Part shown: in pieces, positions 5,349 to 5,900 of the stretch
Layout of the letters: each line of letters opens with the position of its first letter
How positions within the stretch are numbered: position 1 is the first letter of the stretch
Source of the DNA: Puniceicoccales bacterium
Lineage (GTDB): Bacteria > Verrucomicrobiota > Verrucomicrobiia > Opitutales > JAIRKQ01
Direction of reading: 5' to 3'
Assembly (NCBI GenBank): GCA_031281895.1
Contig: JAITET010000038.1
Span: 1-5,900 of the forward strand
Length of the DNA stretch: 5,900 bases
Program-made: the position numbers and the translations under genes
Notes under the pieces: generated by a model
Database searches by the model: none
Told to the model about the DNA's origin: nothing
Seen by the model: only the letters and a program-made list of their open reading frames with translations

Positions 5349-5900
5349 TTATCCGAAGAACTCTTTTAAACCATCCCGGCTTGGCTTCATAGATTTTTGA
5401 CCGCTATGCCAATTGGCTGGGCAAACTTCCCCAAATTTTTCAAAATGCTGGAGGGAATCAACCATCCTCAGCACTTCATCGACGCTGCGGCCAAGTGGCA
5501 TGTTATTAATTACACAATGTTGCACAATACCGTTTTTATCTATCAGAAATAATCCCCTGTAGGCAACGAGTTCACCGGTAACTTTTGCGATACCATCGTC
5601 ACCGTCCTCATAGCCGGCCAAAACACCGTATCCATCGGCGATGGTTTTATTAATATCGGAAACAATCGGGAAGGTGATGCCATGAATGCCTCCCCGTTCG
5701 CGGGGGACTTCGAGCCACGCAAGGTGTGAAAATTCCGAATCCGTCGAGCATCCTATCAATGACACATTCCTTTTTTCAAACTCCTGTACCTTTTCCTGAA
5801 ATGCCCAGATTTCGGTGGGGCAAACAAATGTAAAATCTTTGGGATAGAAAAATAAAACGACATACTTTTTGCCGAAAAACTGTTCCAATGAAAAACCTGG
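5349..5900 (-). CDS. Typical 2-Cys peroxiredoxin (AhpC/TSA family), 5' end outside the window
   Basis: This thiol peroxidase reduces hydrogen peroxide, organic peroxides and peroxynitrite in the cytosol. 183 residues are visible. The reading frame stays open to the window edge, where it reads PGFSLEQFFGKKYVVLFFYP; about 20-25 N-terminal residues are missing, so the TTG at 5888 is an internal Leu codon and not the start. The peroxidatic Cys is visible residue 27 in PKDFTFVCPTEI. The resolving Cys is residue 160 in EVCPANW, 24 residues from the end, which makes it a typical 2-Cys enzyme. GGIHGITFPIVSD stands where sensitive peroxiredoxins have the GGLG loop, and KEFFG lies where they have the C-terminal YF. 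No reductase (AhpF or thioredoxin) gene is nearby. It leads the minus-strand pair with the cofE-like gene. Confidence 0.95.
   Translation of the reverse strand, partial: PGFSLEQFFGKKYVVLFFYPKDFTFVCPTEIWAFQEKVQEFEKRNVSLIGCSTDSEFSHLAWLEVPRERGGIHGITFPIVSDINKTIADGYGVLAGYEDGDDGIAKVTGELVAYRGLFLIDKNGIVQHCVINNMPLGRSVDEVLRMVDSLQHFEKFGEVCPANWHSGQKSMKPSRDGLKEFFG

Noticed and set aside
5215..5400. Plus-strand open frame opposite the cofE and peroxiredoxin junction
   Set aside because: It lies antisense to two well-supported genes, and its product has no recognisable features.
5886..5888. TTG as the start codon of the peroxiredoxin
   Set aside because: The frame remains open to the window edge and the preceding residues (PGFS) fit the family. 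The TTG encodes the conserved Leu of FSL, so the gene is truncated by the window, not short.

Overview
The window reads as ordinary chromosome from a Gram-negative bacterium, moderately AT-rich. The outer-membrane genes (a BamD-like TPR protein and an LptE-like lipoprotein) imply a diderm that makes LPS or a related glycolipid. The gene set and protein style suggest the PVC superphylum, most likely Verrucomicrobiota or a relative. This is recognition from memory, not a database result. No mobile element, CRISPR array, phage gene or defence system is visible.

Positions 61-4445 form a tightly packed plus-strand run: tRNA-Val(GAC), rpsU (bS21), rpmF (bL32, too short for many gene callers), plsX, fabH, a bamD-like gene and an lptE-like gene. 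All gaps are 50 nt or less, so much of it is probably one transcription unit or a few overlapping ones. The core is the widespread rpmF-plsX-fabH cluster, which links a ribosomal protein to the start of fatty acid and phospholipid synthesis. Here it is flanked by a tRNA and rpsU upstream, and by two envelope-assembly genes downstream. The run therefore joins translation, lipid initiation and outer-membrane building.

Positions 4446-4633 are a 188-nt gap between converging genes. It holds a modest hairpin that may end the plus-strand run, and no convincing gene.

Positions 4634-5900 carry two minus-strand genes 10 nt apart. Upstream is a typical 2-Cys peroxiredoxin whose first 20-25 or so residues lie beyond the window edge. 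Downstream is a CofE-family (COG1478) glutamate ligase-like protein, which may act on folate rather than F420. The early coding sequence of the ligase gene contains a perfect 10-bp GC-rich inverted repeat followed by a T-run in the direction of transcription. This looks like an intrinsic terminator or attenuator embedded in codons.

I see no clearly novel multi-gene system. The points most worth checking are the intragenic terminator-like hairpin, the CofE homologue, and the perfect Shine-Dalgarno of rpsU set against weak ones elsewhere in the window.
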